64,000 nucleotides of DNA, taken from assembly GCA_963803335.1 (NCBI GenBank), contig CAWDME010000007.1:310001-374000 (forward strand), in the 5' to 3' direction. The DNA comes from DASSUW01 sp963803335. GTDB lineage: Bacteria; Actinomycetota; Thermoleophilia; Solirubrobacterales; Solirubrobacteraceae. Positions 48,898-58,546 of the stretch are shown here, piece by piece. The first letter of the stretch is position 1. Each line of letters starts with the position of its first letter. The notes beneath the pieces are model-generated. The model did not search any database. It had not been told where the DNA came from and was given only the letters and a program-made list of their open reading frames with translations. Position numbers and translations under genes: made by a program.

Positions 48898-50295
48898 ATG
48901 CGGGGGCTGGCAGTGGCACTCGCCGTGGCCGGGGCGGCGTTCAGCCCCACCACGGAGGCCCAGAACTATTCGAAGATCAACGAGCGGGCGGCGATCTACT
49001 CAACGCCTGCCGCACAGCTGCTGCTCCGGCAGGTGGGGACGAGTAACGAGCTGGCCGCGACGCAGGCGCAGGCCGCAGACCCCGAGCGCGGCTTCTTCGC
49101 GACGCTGTGCGCTCGCGGTGAGGACGGCTGCGCCGGCGAGTTCCGGCTCTATGACTGGAACGGCATCGTCAAGCCGGTGCTCTTCACGGCCCGCAACGGC
49201 GCGACGCTGTCGGGCCGCGTGTGGGCGACGCGGTCCGGCCCCGCGCAGCGGCCCGGCGTGGTGATCACCAACGGCTCGGTGCAGGCCGACGAGCAGATGT
49301 ACTGGTACGCCGCGCAGGCGCTGGCGAAGGCCGGCTACGTGGTGCTCACCTTCGACCCGCAGGGGCAGGGCCAGTCCGACGTCCAGGGCGAGGGCGCCGA
49401 CGCGAACGAGGGCTTCCCGGCACAGACCGACGGACGGCCGTTCTTCGACGGCACTGAGGACGCGCTGGAGTTCTTCTTCTCGACGGCGGCGCACCCGTAT
49501 GAGCCGCTCGCGAGCTGCGCGACCGGCACCAGCCATGCGCCGAAGCAGGACCGCCGCGCCGCCGCCGGGCTCGACGCGCCGTACAACCCGCTGTGGGACC
49601 TGCTCGACCCGAGCCGGGTCGGCGTGGCCGGGCACTCGTACGGCGCCGCCGGCGTTTCCTACGTCGGCCAGTGGGACCCGCGCGTGAAGGCGATCGTCGC
49701 CTGGGACAACCTCGGCCCGGCGGATCCTGGCTCGGGGAACGGCCAGCTCGGCGAGCAGCCGTGCCCCGCGGATCCCGACGCGCGCCGGCCGGTGGCGCTG
49801 ACCAAGCCGGCGCTCGGCATGTCGGCCGACTATGGGATCGTGGCGACGCCCTACACGTCGGCGCCGGATCCCGCATCGAAGTCAACCGAGTCACTCGCCT
49901 ACAGCCAGGCCGGCGTCGACACCGGCGAGCTGATCATCCGCGGCGGCACGCACCTGGACTTCAGCTTCATCCCCAATCCGGCGTTCGGCGCGACGCTGCG
50001 CGGCGCCGACATGATCGCCTGGTACACGACGGCCTGGTTCGACACGTACGTCAAGGGCGATCAGACCGCCGACGCGCGGCTGCGCACCACCCGCTGGCAA
50101 GACGATGCGCAGGAGGCGGCCGTCGACCCGAACGGCGACGGCAACATGTTCTCGTTCTACTACCGCTCACGGCTCGACATCGACGGCTTCGCGTGCGAGG
50201 ACCTGCGCGCGGGCTGCGCGGGGATGGCGCCCGACGGCGGGCGGCCGTACAGCTACCTGGACCTCGCTAGGGCGCCCGACGCAGGAACGGGATGA
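48898..50295 (+). CDS. Secreted alpha/beta hydrolase
   Basis: 465 residues from the ATG at 48898. Signal peptide MRGLAVALAVAGAAFSPTTEA. Alpha/beta-hydrolase core: VVITNGSVQADEQMYWYAAQALAKAGYVVLTFDPQGQGQSD, nucleophile elbow GHSYG with Ser247, and later GGTHLDFSF with the candidate catalytic His. It is long for the fold, with an inserted cap (about 150-230). Substrate unknown; lipid ester or polyester is plausible for a secreted enzyme next to desaturase genes. Its 3' end overlaps the convergent hydrolase pseudogene by 29 bases. Confidence 0.85.
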   Translation: MRGLAVALAVAGAAFSPTTEAQNYSKINERAAIYSTPAAQLLLRQVGTSNELAATQAQAADPERGFFATLCARGEDGCAGEFRLYDWNGIVKPVLFTARNGATLSGRVWATRSGPAQRPGVVITNGSVQADEQMYWYAAQALAKAGYVVLTFDPQGQGQSDVQGEGADANEGFPAQTDGRPFFDGTEDALEFFFSTAAHPYEPLASCATGTSHAPKQDRRAAAGLDAPYNPLWDLLDPSRVGVAGHSYGAAGVSYVGQWDPRVKAIVAWDNLGPADPGSGNGQLGEQPCPADPDARRPVALTKPALGMSADYGIVATPYTSAPDPASKSTESLAYSQAGVDTGELIIRGGTHLDFSFIPNPAFGATLRGADMIAWYTTAWFDTYVKGDQTADARLRTTRWQDDAQEAAVDPNGDGNMFSFYYRSRLDIDGFACEDLRAGCAGMAPDGGRPYSYLDLARAPDAGTG

Positions 50296-51612
50296 CCGTG
50301 CGCAGGAACGCGTTCTTGCCCGGGACCGCGGATAGCGGGTCGAGATGGTCGTACGTCGCGTGGCGGTCGACGAGCACGAGGCGCTTGCCGACGTGCGACC
50401 GCCGCGCCAGCGCCTTCGCCCCCGCGGTCACGCGGCCGGCGCCGAGCGAGGTCTCGATCGCGTAGATCGGCAGCTTGACGTCGCGCCCGTGCGTCGCGCG
50501 CACCCCGAGCACCTTCTGCGCCGGATTCCTGACGCCGTTGTGCACGGCCTGGCCGTCGAGGCTGAGGCGGACCGGGTGGTACCAGGCGGTGCCGTCGATG
50601 CCGCGGATGCCGGAGAACATCGTCGCCGCGCGCGCGACCGTGCCGAGCTCGCCGTCGGCCCACGGGCGCGGGTCGCCGCTCGCCGCGAGGCCGCCGATGT
50701 GCATCTGCACGAGCCGCAAGCTGGCCGGTGACGTGTCGTTGTCGAGCGCGTAGCCGTAGCCGCCGGCGTTGGTCGTCGTGACCGGCGGGCGGAGGTTGGC
50801 GGGCTGGAACGGCCAGCCGGCGAGCACCGAGGTCGCGGCCGGCTGCTGCCGGGCGGCCGTCGATCCGACGATGTTGAACACGCCGGCCGACCACGGCAGC
50901 CCGAGGCCGGTGAGGTCGAGGAACGGCGAGCGCTTCTGGAGGTCGGCGAGCTGCTGCTTGGCGGCGGCGCGCGTGAGCGTCGCGGCGCTGCTGCTGCCGC
51001 GTCGATCAGCACGAGCCCGGTAAGGTCACGGGCGCCCGCGCGCCCGTTGAAGTCCCAGGTCGCGTACGCGACGGCGATCGTGCCGCCGAGCGAGTGGCCG
51101 CCGAGCACGACCCGGTTGCCGCCGCGGCGCGCGGCTGTGATCACGTTGTGCAGATCGCGGATCGCCACGCCCATACCCCAGCGGCGGGTGAACGGGACCG
51201 CCGTGTCGGCGACCGGGCTGAAGCGCGGCGAGACCGACGGGTCGCCGATCCACTCGAGGTAGTAGCGGAACAGGTCCTGCGGCGTGACCTGGCCGGCGAG
51301 CGCCTTGTCGAGCACCGAGTGGTCCTCGAGCAGGTTCTCGCGGCGGTCGACCGACCATACGCGCCAGCCGGGGAGCCGCTTGACGATGTCGGCGGCGACG
51401 GGCCGGAAGTACGCGGCCCCGCCCGAGGTGCCGGGCACCAGGACGAGCACGTTGCGGGCATGGCGCGGCCCCTGCTCGATCACGCGAACGCGGTCGTACC
51501 GCGCCGGGCCGGGAGCGCTTGCGCCCTTGATGGTCAGGAGGCGGTCCGCGGATGCCGGCGACGCCGCGGCCAGCGCGATGATGAGCGTGCAGAATGGCAG
51601 CAGCCGACGCAC
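50267..51612 (-). pseudogene. Secreted alpha/beta hydrolase interrupted by a one-base frameshift
   Basis: The GTG at 51612 begins a signal peptide (RRLLPFCTLIIALAAASPASA) and hydrolase sequence with LVLVPGTSGGAAYFRPVAADIVKRLPGWRVWSVDRR and nucleophile elbow GGHSLGG, up to LTGLVLID near 51005. There the frame is lost. One base inserted at about 51000 would restore it as ...GSSSAATLTRAAAKQQLADLQ to the FNIVGSTAARQQ segment and VDRHATYDHLDPL (His end) at 50267. Both halves are intact otherwise, so this is a recent mutation or a sequencing error in a GC-rich run. Full-length product would be about 448 residues. Confidence 0.8.
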
Positions 51613-52157
51613 GCCAGAATCCTACGGACGCGTTCCAGCAGGCCCGCAAGTGGTGGCTGGCCGGGCGGCGCGTCGACATGAGCGCGCTCGCCGCCGAGCT
51701 CGGCGTGAGCCGGGTGACGCTCTATCGCTGGGTCGGCTCGCGCGACCGGCTGCTCGTGGACGTGATCTGGTCGCTGGCGCGCCGCACGCTCGACAACGTC
51801 GAAGCCGAGGCCGACGACGGCGGGCCTGAGCGCATCGTCCGCGTCGTCACCCGCTTCCTCGAGGACGTGATCGGCAACACCGGCATGCAGCGCTGGCTGG
51901 CCGAAGAGGGCGAGTCGGCGATGCGCCTGCTCACCCGCGCGCAGAACGGCTTCCAGCCGCGCCTGGTCGACGCGATGCACGAGCTGCTTACCGCCGAGGC
52001 CGAAGCCGGCCGCCTCGACCTCCCGGTCGACCTGCGCGAGGTCGCCTACGTGATCGTGCGCCTGATCGAGTCCTATACGTACCTGGACCTCATCACCGGC
52101 GAGCAGCCCGACGCCCGCCGCGCCGAGCCGATCCTGCGCCTCCTGCTGCGCGCCTGA
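51594..52157 (+). CDS. TetR/QsdR-family transcriptional regulator
   Basis: 187 residues. HTH: DAFQQARKWWLAGRRVDMSALAAELGVSRVTLYRWVGSRDRLLVDVIW, a QsdR-type N-terminus. C-terminal helical domain includes MQRWLAEEGESAMRLLTRAQNGFQPRLVDAM and YVIVRLIESYTYLDLITGEQPD. QsdR relatives regulate lactonase/catabolic genes in Rhodococcus. The ATG at 51594 overlaps the divergent hydrolase start region by 19 bases, so regulation of that hydrolase is plausible. Confidence 0.88.
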   Translation: MAAADARQNPTDAFQQARKWWLAGRRVDMSALAAELGVSRVTLYRWVGSRDRLLVDVIWSLARRTLDNVEAEADDGGPERIVRVVTRFLEDVIGNTGMQRWLAEEGESAMRLLTRAQNGFQPRLVDAMHELLTAEAEAGRLDLPVDLREVAYVIVRLIESYTYLDLITGEQPDARRAEPILRLLLRA

Positions 52158-52321
52158 TCGACCGCGTGGCGAGTCGTTAACGCTCCGATTCCGACCGGCG
52201 GGCGATGGGAGCGTCGCCCTTCGGGTGGCAAGCTGCGCGCTGCGAGTGGGAACGGCGGCGCGCACAATCGCAACTCTCCTCCTGCGAACCTGCGCCGTCA
52301 CCCGCTCGCGGAGCACGATTC

Positions 52322-52374
52322 ACGGGCCGGGGCCGGCGCAAGGCGAGGGGACCCCTTCGCCGGCGCCGGCCCGT
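52322..52374. terminator. Strong bidirectional hairpin between convergent genes
   Basis: Outer arms ACGGGCCGG (52322-52330) and CCGGCCCGT (52366-52374) are perfectly complementary. An inner stem GGCGA/TCGCC (52342-52346, 52357-52361) continues the structure. It follows the QsdR gene by about 165 bases and precedes the oxidoreductase stop (52388). The rest of 52158-52387 shows no gene. Confidence 0.75.
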
Positions 52375-52387
52375 CGTGCGCGTTGAG

Positions 52388-53557
52388 CTACCTGAGCGAG
52401 AAGGCTCCGTAGGGCGCGAGCGCGCCCGCCACCAGCGCGAGCTGCGCCTCGATCGCCGCGGCCGACGCCGCGTCGGTCGGCGTGCCGGCGGCGTGGGTAA
52501 AGAACCCGCGCTCGAGCGTCTCCAGCGCACCGCTGGCGTGGCGCAGCTCGACGGTCGCCAGCGGCGACTGCGAGTCCGGCCCGGCGACCGCCAGCAGGTC
52601 GTCGATCGCGGCGGCCGGCAAGTCGCCGACCAGCCCGTCGTCGGCCAGCCGCGCCTCGGGATGCTCGGGCTCCATGTGCAGATGGCCGAGCGCCGACGGC
52701 GGCACCGGGCAGAACGTGTCGAGCTCCGGCTGCAGCGCGCGCAGCGGCGCGAGCAGCTCGGCGCCCTCGGCGTCCGTGCCGAGGTGGGCGGCCTCGATGA
52801 TCGTCAGGGCCCGCCCGCGCACGAGCTCGGGGACGTCGTGGCGCTGCGCGAACCGCATCACGCGCGCCACGGAGGTGATCGCGGCCGGGGCGGTCGCGGT
52901 CCAGTCGCGCCACGCGTGCAGGACCTCGGCGGCGCGGTCGAAGGAGAAGAACAGCGCGCCGGCGTACAGGTCGTCGGCGGGGTGGAGGGCGAGCTCGACA
53001 GCCGTGATCACCGCGCCCGCGGGCAGCGCGTCGTCGCCGTCGACGCGCAGCGGCTCGCCCTCGGCGGTGACGAGGTCGATGGCCAGCACGCTGCGGGCGG
53101 CGACGCCGTGGCGGCGCGCGAGCCAGCCCATGCCGTCGCTCAGCAGGTCGCCGACGACGCCCGCCGTGCGGGTGAGGCCGGCGGCGGGGGCGAGCCCCAC
53201 GAACGACGCGCGGTCGATGACATCGGCCCAGCGGGCGCCCGCCCGGACGCGTGCCCGGTGCGCCCGGGCGTCGATCTCGACATCGGCGAGCGCGGTCGTG
53301 CGCAGCAGCATGGCGTCGTCGAGCGCCGGCTCGGCGCGGTGGCCGTGGCCCTGGGCCACGACGCGCAGGCCGCGGGCGCGGGCCTCGCGGACGGCGGCGA
53401 CGACGTCGCGGTCGTTGAGCGGCAGCGCCACGAGCGCCGGGCGCTGGTCGACGGCAAGGTTGAAGGCGCGACGTGCGGCGTCCCAGCCGAGGTCCCCAGG
53501 CTCGACGAGCATCCCTTCGCGCAATGTCGGCAGCTCCTCCGTGCGGCACGTGATCAT
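52388..53557 (-). CDS. FAD-binding oxidoreductase (PCMH/berberine-bridge-like, short form)
   Basis: 389 residues from the ATG at 53557. FAD_binding_4 (PCMH) domain: PALVALPLNDRDVVAAVREARARGLRVVAQGHGH, MLLRTTALADVEIDARAHRARVRAGARWADVID, GLAPAAGLTRTAGVVGDLLSDGMGWLARRHG and VLAIDLVTAEGEPLRV. It lacks the C-terminal BBE segment, ending APYGAFSLR, so it is shorter than typical 450-residue members. Bicovalent flavin residues are not obvious. Substrate unknown. A cluster of GGGGT/ACCCC repeats lies upstream. Confidence 0.88.
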   Translation of the reverse strand: MITCRTEELPTLREGMLVEPGDLGWDAARRAFNLAVDQRPALVALPLNDRDVVAAVREARARGLRVVAQGHGHRAEPALDDAMLLRTTALADVEIDARAHRARVRAGARWADVIDRASFVGLAPAAGLTRTAGVVGDLLSDGMGWLARRHGVAARSVLAIDLVTAEGEPLRVDGDDALPAGAVITAVELALHPADDLYAGALFFSFDRAAEVLHAWRDWTATAPAAITSVARVMRFAQRHDVPELVRGRALTIIEAAHLGTDAEGAELLAPLRALQPELDTFCPVPPSALGHLHMEPEHPEARLADDGLVGDLPAAAIDDLLAVAGPDSQSPLATVELRHASGALETLERGFFTHAAGTPTDAASAAAIEAQLALVAGALAPYGAFSLR

Positions 53558-53600
53558 GGATCGCAGCTTTCCGCCGCGCGGGGCGCCGGGCATCGAGGTA

Positions 53601-53674
53601 ACCCCCAAACCATCACCCCGAACTTCTGGGCTAGGGGTCCTAGGGGTGCGGCTAGCTACACCCCAACGCAACCG
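53601..53674. repeat. Cluster of ACCCC/GGGGT short repeats upstream of the oxidoreductase
   Basis: Within 74 bases there are three ACCCC and two AGGGGT words. CTAGGGGT is duplicated exactly 9 bases apart (53631-53638, 53640-53647). The cluster sits 44-117 bases upstream of the oxidoreductase start and just 3' of the small minus-strand gene, resembling a multi-site activator (NarL/LuxR-type) binding region. Confidence 0.4.
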
Positions 53675-53679
53675 CAGCG

Positions 53680-53907
53680 TCAGGCCGCAAGCCAGTGCGC
53701 CGCGGCCACATCCTCTCGGTCAGCGGCAGCCCGGTAGACCGCGTACGCGTCGGCGCGATTCGTGACGGGTCCCACGCGCCAGTCGGCGAGCGCGAGCTCG
53801 GCCTCTTCAAAGGCGGCCTGCCACGCTTGGTACAGCTCCCAAGGCGGCCATGGATCGCGTGGTCGCGCTTCGAGCTGCGCGCCCCGGCTGCGGTACTGAA
53901 CCGTCAT
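53680..53907 (-). CDS. Small hypothetical protein
   Basis: 75 residues from the ATG at 53907: basic N-terminus (VQYRSRGAQLEARPRD), then WPPWELYQAWQAAFEEAELALADW and ADAYAVYRAAADREDVAAAHWLA, two amphipathic helices rich in Ala, Trp and Glu. No known domain. Composition and codon bias look genuinely coding. It is upstream of, and co-directional with, the FAD oxidoreductase gene, separated from it by the repeat cluster. Confidence 0.6.
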   Translation of the reverse strand: MTVQYRSRGAQLEARPRDPWPPWELYQAWQAAFEEAELALADWRVGPVTNRADAYAVYRAAADREDVAAAHWLAA

Positions 53908-54030
53908 CTCAACTGACTCCGCTCTCGTCGTCGAGCTACAGCCTCCCCTCACTCGAAGCCGAGGTCATCCGGGCTGGACCCGTGGTCACATCCGCAAAGA
54001 CCACCGAATCGGGCAGTCGCGCAGACCGCT

Positions 54031-54960
54031 CTAGGGCGTCTTCGCCCAGCCCACGCGCGGGTCGGGGAGCGGCGTCAGCCGCGCCTCGATCTGCTCGCGC
54101 TGCGGCTCCAGCCGCGGCGGCAGGATCACCACTGACCCGAGCTGCTCGAGCGGCACGTCGACGGTGAAGCCGGGCGCGTCGTCGGCGATCTCGAACAGCA
54201 CGCCGCTCGGCTCGCGGAAGTAGATCGAGTGGAAGTAGTGGCGGTCGATCACGCCGCTGTTCGGCACGCCGGTGAGCCCGAGGATCTTCAGCCAGTGCGG
54301 GTGGTCGTAGGCCGACGTGCCCCAGGCGACGTGGTGGACCGTGCCCGCGCTCTGGCGCCCGGGCGCCGCCGGTGCCGGCTCGTACTCGATCCGGCCGCCG
54401 CGCCGCTTGCCGCGCAGCTCCCACGCGGCGTCGCCGACCGGCACGGCCGACAGGACCTTCTCGAGCAGCGCGCGGCTTCGCTCGGGGTCGTTGCTGTAGG
54501 CGCGCACGGCGTCGAAGCCCTGGAGCGCGTGCTCGGCCGGGATCTCGGGGTGCTCGGCCGACAGCGGCTCGTCGGAATCTGGCCGCACCGCCAGCTCGTG
54601 GGTGAGGCCCTCGAAGTCGGCGAAGCGCAGCGCGTCGTCGCCGCGCTCAAGCGACACGCCCTCGTCGCGCAAGCGCTGCTCCCAGAAGTCGAGCGTCGCG
54701 GGCGAACCCACGCGCGAGACGATGGTGTGCACCATCCCGGCGCCGGCACGACCGGGGATCGCGCCCGGGTACTCGAAGAACGTCAGCTCCGAGCCGGGGC
54801 GCCCGCGCTCGTCGGCATAGAACAGGTGGTAGACGCTCGGGTCGTCCTGGTTGACGGTCTTGGCCGTCAGCCGCAGGCCCATGAGGCGCGTGTAGAAGTC
54901 GAGGTTGCGCGGCGCGTCGCCGGTGATCGCCGTGATGTGGTGGATGCCCTCAAGTCGCAT
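54031..54960 (-). CDS. Ring-cleaving dioxygenase of the VOC superfamily (MhqO/PcpA-like)
   Basis: 309 residues from the ATG at 54960 with two VOC halves. N-terminal GIHHITAITGDAPRNLDFYTRLMGLRLTAKTVNQDDPSVYHLFYADERGRPGSELTFFEYPG is the hallmark of the MhqO/MhqE/LinE-like hydroquinone dioxygenase family. C-terminal TVHHVAWGTSAYDHPHWLK and SIYFREPSGVLFEIADDAPGF supply His and Glu metal ligands. It would cleave (chloro)hydroquinones or respond to quinone stress. Divergent from the secreted trypsin gene with a 46-base gap. Confidence 0.9.
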   Translation of the reverse strand: MRLEGIHHITAITGDAPRNLDFYTRLMGLRLTAKTVNQDDPSVYHLFYADERGRPGSELTFFEYPGAIPGRAGAGMVHTIVSRVGSPATLDFWEQRLRDEGVSLERGDDALRFADFEGLTHELAVRPDSDEPLSAEHPEIPAEHALQGFDAVRAYSNDPERSRALLEKVLSAVPVGDAAWELRGKRRGGRIEYEPAPAAPGRQSAGTVHHVAWGTSAYDHPHWLKILGLTGVPNSGVIDRHYFHSIYFREPSGVLFEIADDAPGFTVDVPLEQLGSVVILPPRLEPQREQIEARLTPLPDPRVGWAKTP

Positions 54961-54972
54961 GCCGGTCCTTCC

Positions 54973-54997
54973 GCAAGTTTTCGCGGTCGCTCGCGTT
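54973..54997 (+). promoter_or_regulatory. Candidate ECF sigma promoter of the secreted trypsin gene
   Basis: GCAAGTTT (54973-54980), 13 bases, then CGTT (54994-54997), the same element as at 8161 and 17852. Predicted initiation near 55003-55005 is only a few bases before the ATG at 55007, so the mRNA may be nearly leaderless. Confidence 0.6.
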
Positions 54998-55006
54998 CCT
55001 GAGCAT

Positions 55007-55813
55007 ATGACCCTCCTTCGCCGACTCACCCTGGGGCTGGCCGCCGTCTGCGCCGCCCTTGCTCTGACCGCCGCTCCGTCGATGGCCGTCGTCGGCGGGA
55101 AGGACGCCGCGCCCGGAGCGTACCCGGCAGTCGCCGAGATCACCTTCGGGCAGTCGTTCCTCTGCACCGGCACCCTGATCGCCCCGACGTGGGTGCTGAC
55201 GGCCGGGCACTGCGGCTCGATGACCGGCGCCGCCGTCGGCACTCCCGCCGGCTGGCCGCCCCAGCTGATCGATGTGCGCATCGGCTCGGTCAAGCCCGGC
55301 CAGGGCGAGAAGGTGCCGGTCCAGCGCGTCGTCGTCGAGCCCAACTATCTCGTGAACTCCGGCTACGACATAACGCTGCTGCAGCTCGCCACCCCGTCGA
55401 CCAAGACGCCGGCGAAGGTCGTCGGCGCCGGCGGCGCGTCGCTGTGGGCGCCGAGCACGCTGGAGACGATCGTCGGCTTCGGCACCACGTCCGAGGGCGG
55501 CGACACGCCCGACACGCTGCAGGAGGCGCAGGTCCCGGTCACCACGGACTCCTACTGCGCCGGCGCGTACAGCGACTTCGACGCCACGACGATGCTGTGT
55601 GCCGGGTTCCCGCAGGGCGGCGTGGACACGTGCCAGGGCGACTCGGGCGGCCCGATGTTCGGCCGCGACGCCGCCGGCACGCTCAAGGTCGTCGGCGCGA
55701 CGAGCTTCGGCGAGGGCTGCGCCCGCCCGAACAAGCCCGGCGTCTACGCCCGCGTCGGCGACACGACGCTGCGCGAGTGGATCCGCTCGCAGGCGCCGAA
55801 CGGAGTCGACTGA
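55007..55813 (+). CDS. Secreted trypsin-like serine protease (S1 family)
   Basis: 268 residues from the ATG at 55007. Signal peptide MTLLRRLTLGLAAVCAALAL to about Ala27, immediately followed by VVGGKDAAPGAYP, the mature chymotrypsin-fold N-terminus. Catalytic triad His68 (LTAGHCG), Asp121 (YDITLLQL) and Ser213 (CQGDSGGP). DTCQGDS supplies the S1 Asp six residues before Ser, implying trypsin-like Arg/Lys specificity. Cysteine pairs fit the usual disulphides. Signal peptide cleavage alone would expose the activating Val-Val-Gly-Gly terminus, with no propeptide. There is no visible Shine-Dalgarno. Confidence 0.93.
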   Translation: MTLLRRLTLGLAAVCAALALTAAPSMAVVGGKDAAPGAYPAVAEITFGQSFLCTGTLIAPTWVLTAGHCGSMTGAAVGTPAGWPPQLIDVRIGSVKPGQGEKVPVQRVVVEPNYLVNSGYDITLLQLATPSTKTPAKVVGAGGASLWAPSTLETIVGFGTTSEGGDTPDTLQEAQVPVTTDSYCAGAYSDFDATTMLCAGFPQGGVDTCQGDSGGPMFGRDAAGTLKVVGATSFGEGCARPNKPGVYARVGDTTLREWIRSQAPNGVD

Positions 55814-55953
55814 CCATGTGCGAATGGCTCGGACTGCATCTCGACTTCGAGCCCGAGCGCCCGGTGCATCTGCCCCGGGCGCCGGGCCTGCAGCTTCCGC
55901 CGGTCGCCGTGATGGTGCGGCAGTACGTGCCGCCGACGGCCGACCTGTGGCGG

Positions 55954-57069
<1,116 letters not shown>

Positions 57070-57335
57070 TGGAGAGCTTCCTGCGGCAATGGGCCGCGGA
57101 CGATTCGGGAGGCGACAGGCTGACCCGAACCGCCTCTGGCGGGACCCAAGCAAGCGAACTGCCTCGCGGCCAGCACAGTGCCGACCACCGGACACAGTGT
57201 AGCTGTTCATCCACGCTGCCTCGCGGAGTCCTACGGTTGTCGGGACGGCGACCGCTCAGGTACGCTGACCGGCACGCCAGGAGGCGTCCCCGACGCCGGC
57301 ATCACGACGAACGTCACTTCCGGCTCCGGCGGGTT

Positions 57336-58544
57336 CTAAGACTTCGACGAGCGGACCTGGTAGACCGACGTGAAGCCGCTCACGAAGTTGTTGCGGGCGG
57401 CGCGCAGGTAGAGACGCCAGATCCGCATGCGCTCGGCGCCGACGAGCCGCTCCGCTTGCTCGGCGTTCGCATCGAGCCGCTGCGCCCAGTGCATGAGCGT
57501 CTCGGCGTAATCCATCCGGAAGCCCTCGACGTGCTGGGTCTCCAGGTTCGCCCGCTCCATCGCGACCTGGATGCGCGACAGGTGCAGCGGCGCCGCGTCC
57601 GGGAACACATAGCGCTCCGAGAACGGGCCCGCCTCGGGGTCGCCGACGCGCAGGCGCGCGATGCCGTGGTTGAGCAGCTGGCCGCCCGGGCGCAGCAGCC
57701 GCGCGAGCGTCTGCGCGTACTCGTCGATCTGCACCGAGCCGACGTGCTCGACCATCCCGATGCTGGCGATCTTGTCGAACGGCTCGCCGGTCAGCTCGCG
57801 GTAGTCCATGACGCGGAACTCGACGCGGTCGCCCACGCCCGCCTCGTCGGCCCGCTTGCGCGCCAGCGCCGCCTGCGGCTCCGACAGCGTGATGCCGGTG
57901 ACCGTCACGCCGTACTCGCGTGCCGCGTGGATCGCCAGCGAGCCCCAGCCGCAGCCGACGTCGAGCATCCGCTCGCCCTTCTCGAGCGCGAGCTTGGTGC
58001 AGATCAGGTCGAGCTTGGCCTGCTGCGCGGCCTCGAGGCTCGAGCCGTCACGCGAGAAGAACGCGCAGCTGTAGGTCATCGACTTGTCGAGCCACAGCGC
58101 GAAGAAGTCGTTGGAGACGTCGTAGTGGTGGGTGACCGACCGCTTGTCGCGCTCGGCGCTGTGGCGGCGGCCGCGCGGGCGCAGCTCGCTCTCCGGCACC
58201 GGCGGCGGCTTCATCGGCCCCATGGCGCGCGCGGCGGCGACCGCCAGGCGCAGCTGCGTCGCGCGATCGATCGGCGGTGGCTTGAAGTTGAGGATCGCCG
58301 CCATCGCCGCGTCGATGTCGTCGACCTCGATCGCCCCGCTCACGTAGGCGCGGCCAATGCCGAGCTGGCCGGGCGCGCGCAGCGCGTGGGCGAGTGCGGC
58401 GGGCGAGCGCACGTGCAGCGCCGGGCCGCCGCCGTTGGTGGCCGGCAGCTCGGTCCCGTCCCAGAACGTGACCGTGAACGGGCGGTCAGGGAGGGTCGCG
58501 GCGAGTTCCCGCCGCAGCGGCTCGGTGGAGCGCAGGGCGGCCAC
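57336..58544 (-). CDS. cfa: Cyclopropane-fatty-acyl-phospholipid synthase-type SAM methyltransferase
   Basis: 402 residues from a GTG start. N-terminal SCP2-like lipid-binding region (LHVRSPAALAHALRAPGQLGIGRAYVSGAIEVDD) and C-terminal methyltransferase: HHYDVSNDFFALWLDKSMTYSCAFF, MLDVGCGWGSLAIHAAREYGVTVTGITLS (SAM motif), IASIGMVEHVG and YVFPDAAPLHLS. These are CFA synthase hallmarks. It adds a methylene across phospholipid double bonds, or methylates them to 10-methyl chains. It starts 2 bases after the stop of the adjacent desaturase, which makes its double-bond substrate. Confidence 0.93.
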   Translation of the reverse strand: MAALRSTEPLRRELAATLPDRPFTVTFWDGTELPATNGGGPALHVRSPAALAHALRAPGQLGIGRAYVSGAIEVDDIDAAMAAILNFKPPPIDRATQLRLAVAAARAMGPMKPPPVPESELRPRGRRHSAERDKRSVTHHYDVSNDFFALWLDKSMTYSCAFFSRDGSSLEAAQQAKLDLICTKLALEKGERMLDVGCGWGSLAIHAAREYGVTVTGITLSEPQAALARKRADEAGVGDRVEFRVMDYRELTGEPFDKIASIGMVEHVGSVQIDEYAQTLARLLRPGGQLLNHGIARLRVGDPEAGPFSERYVFPDAAPLHLSRIQVAMERANLETQHVEGFRMDYAETLMHWAQRLDANAEQAERLVGAERMRIWRLYLRAARNNFVSGFTSVYQVRSSKS

Positions 58545-58546
58545 GG

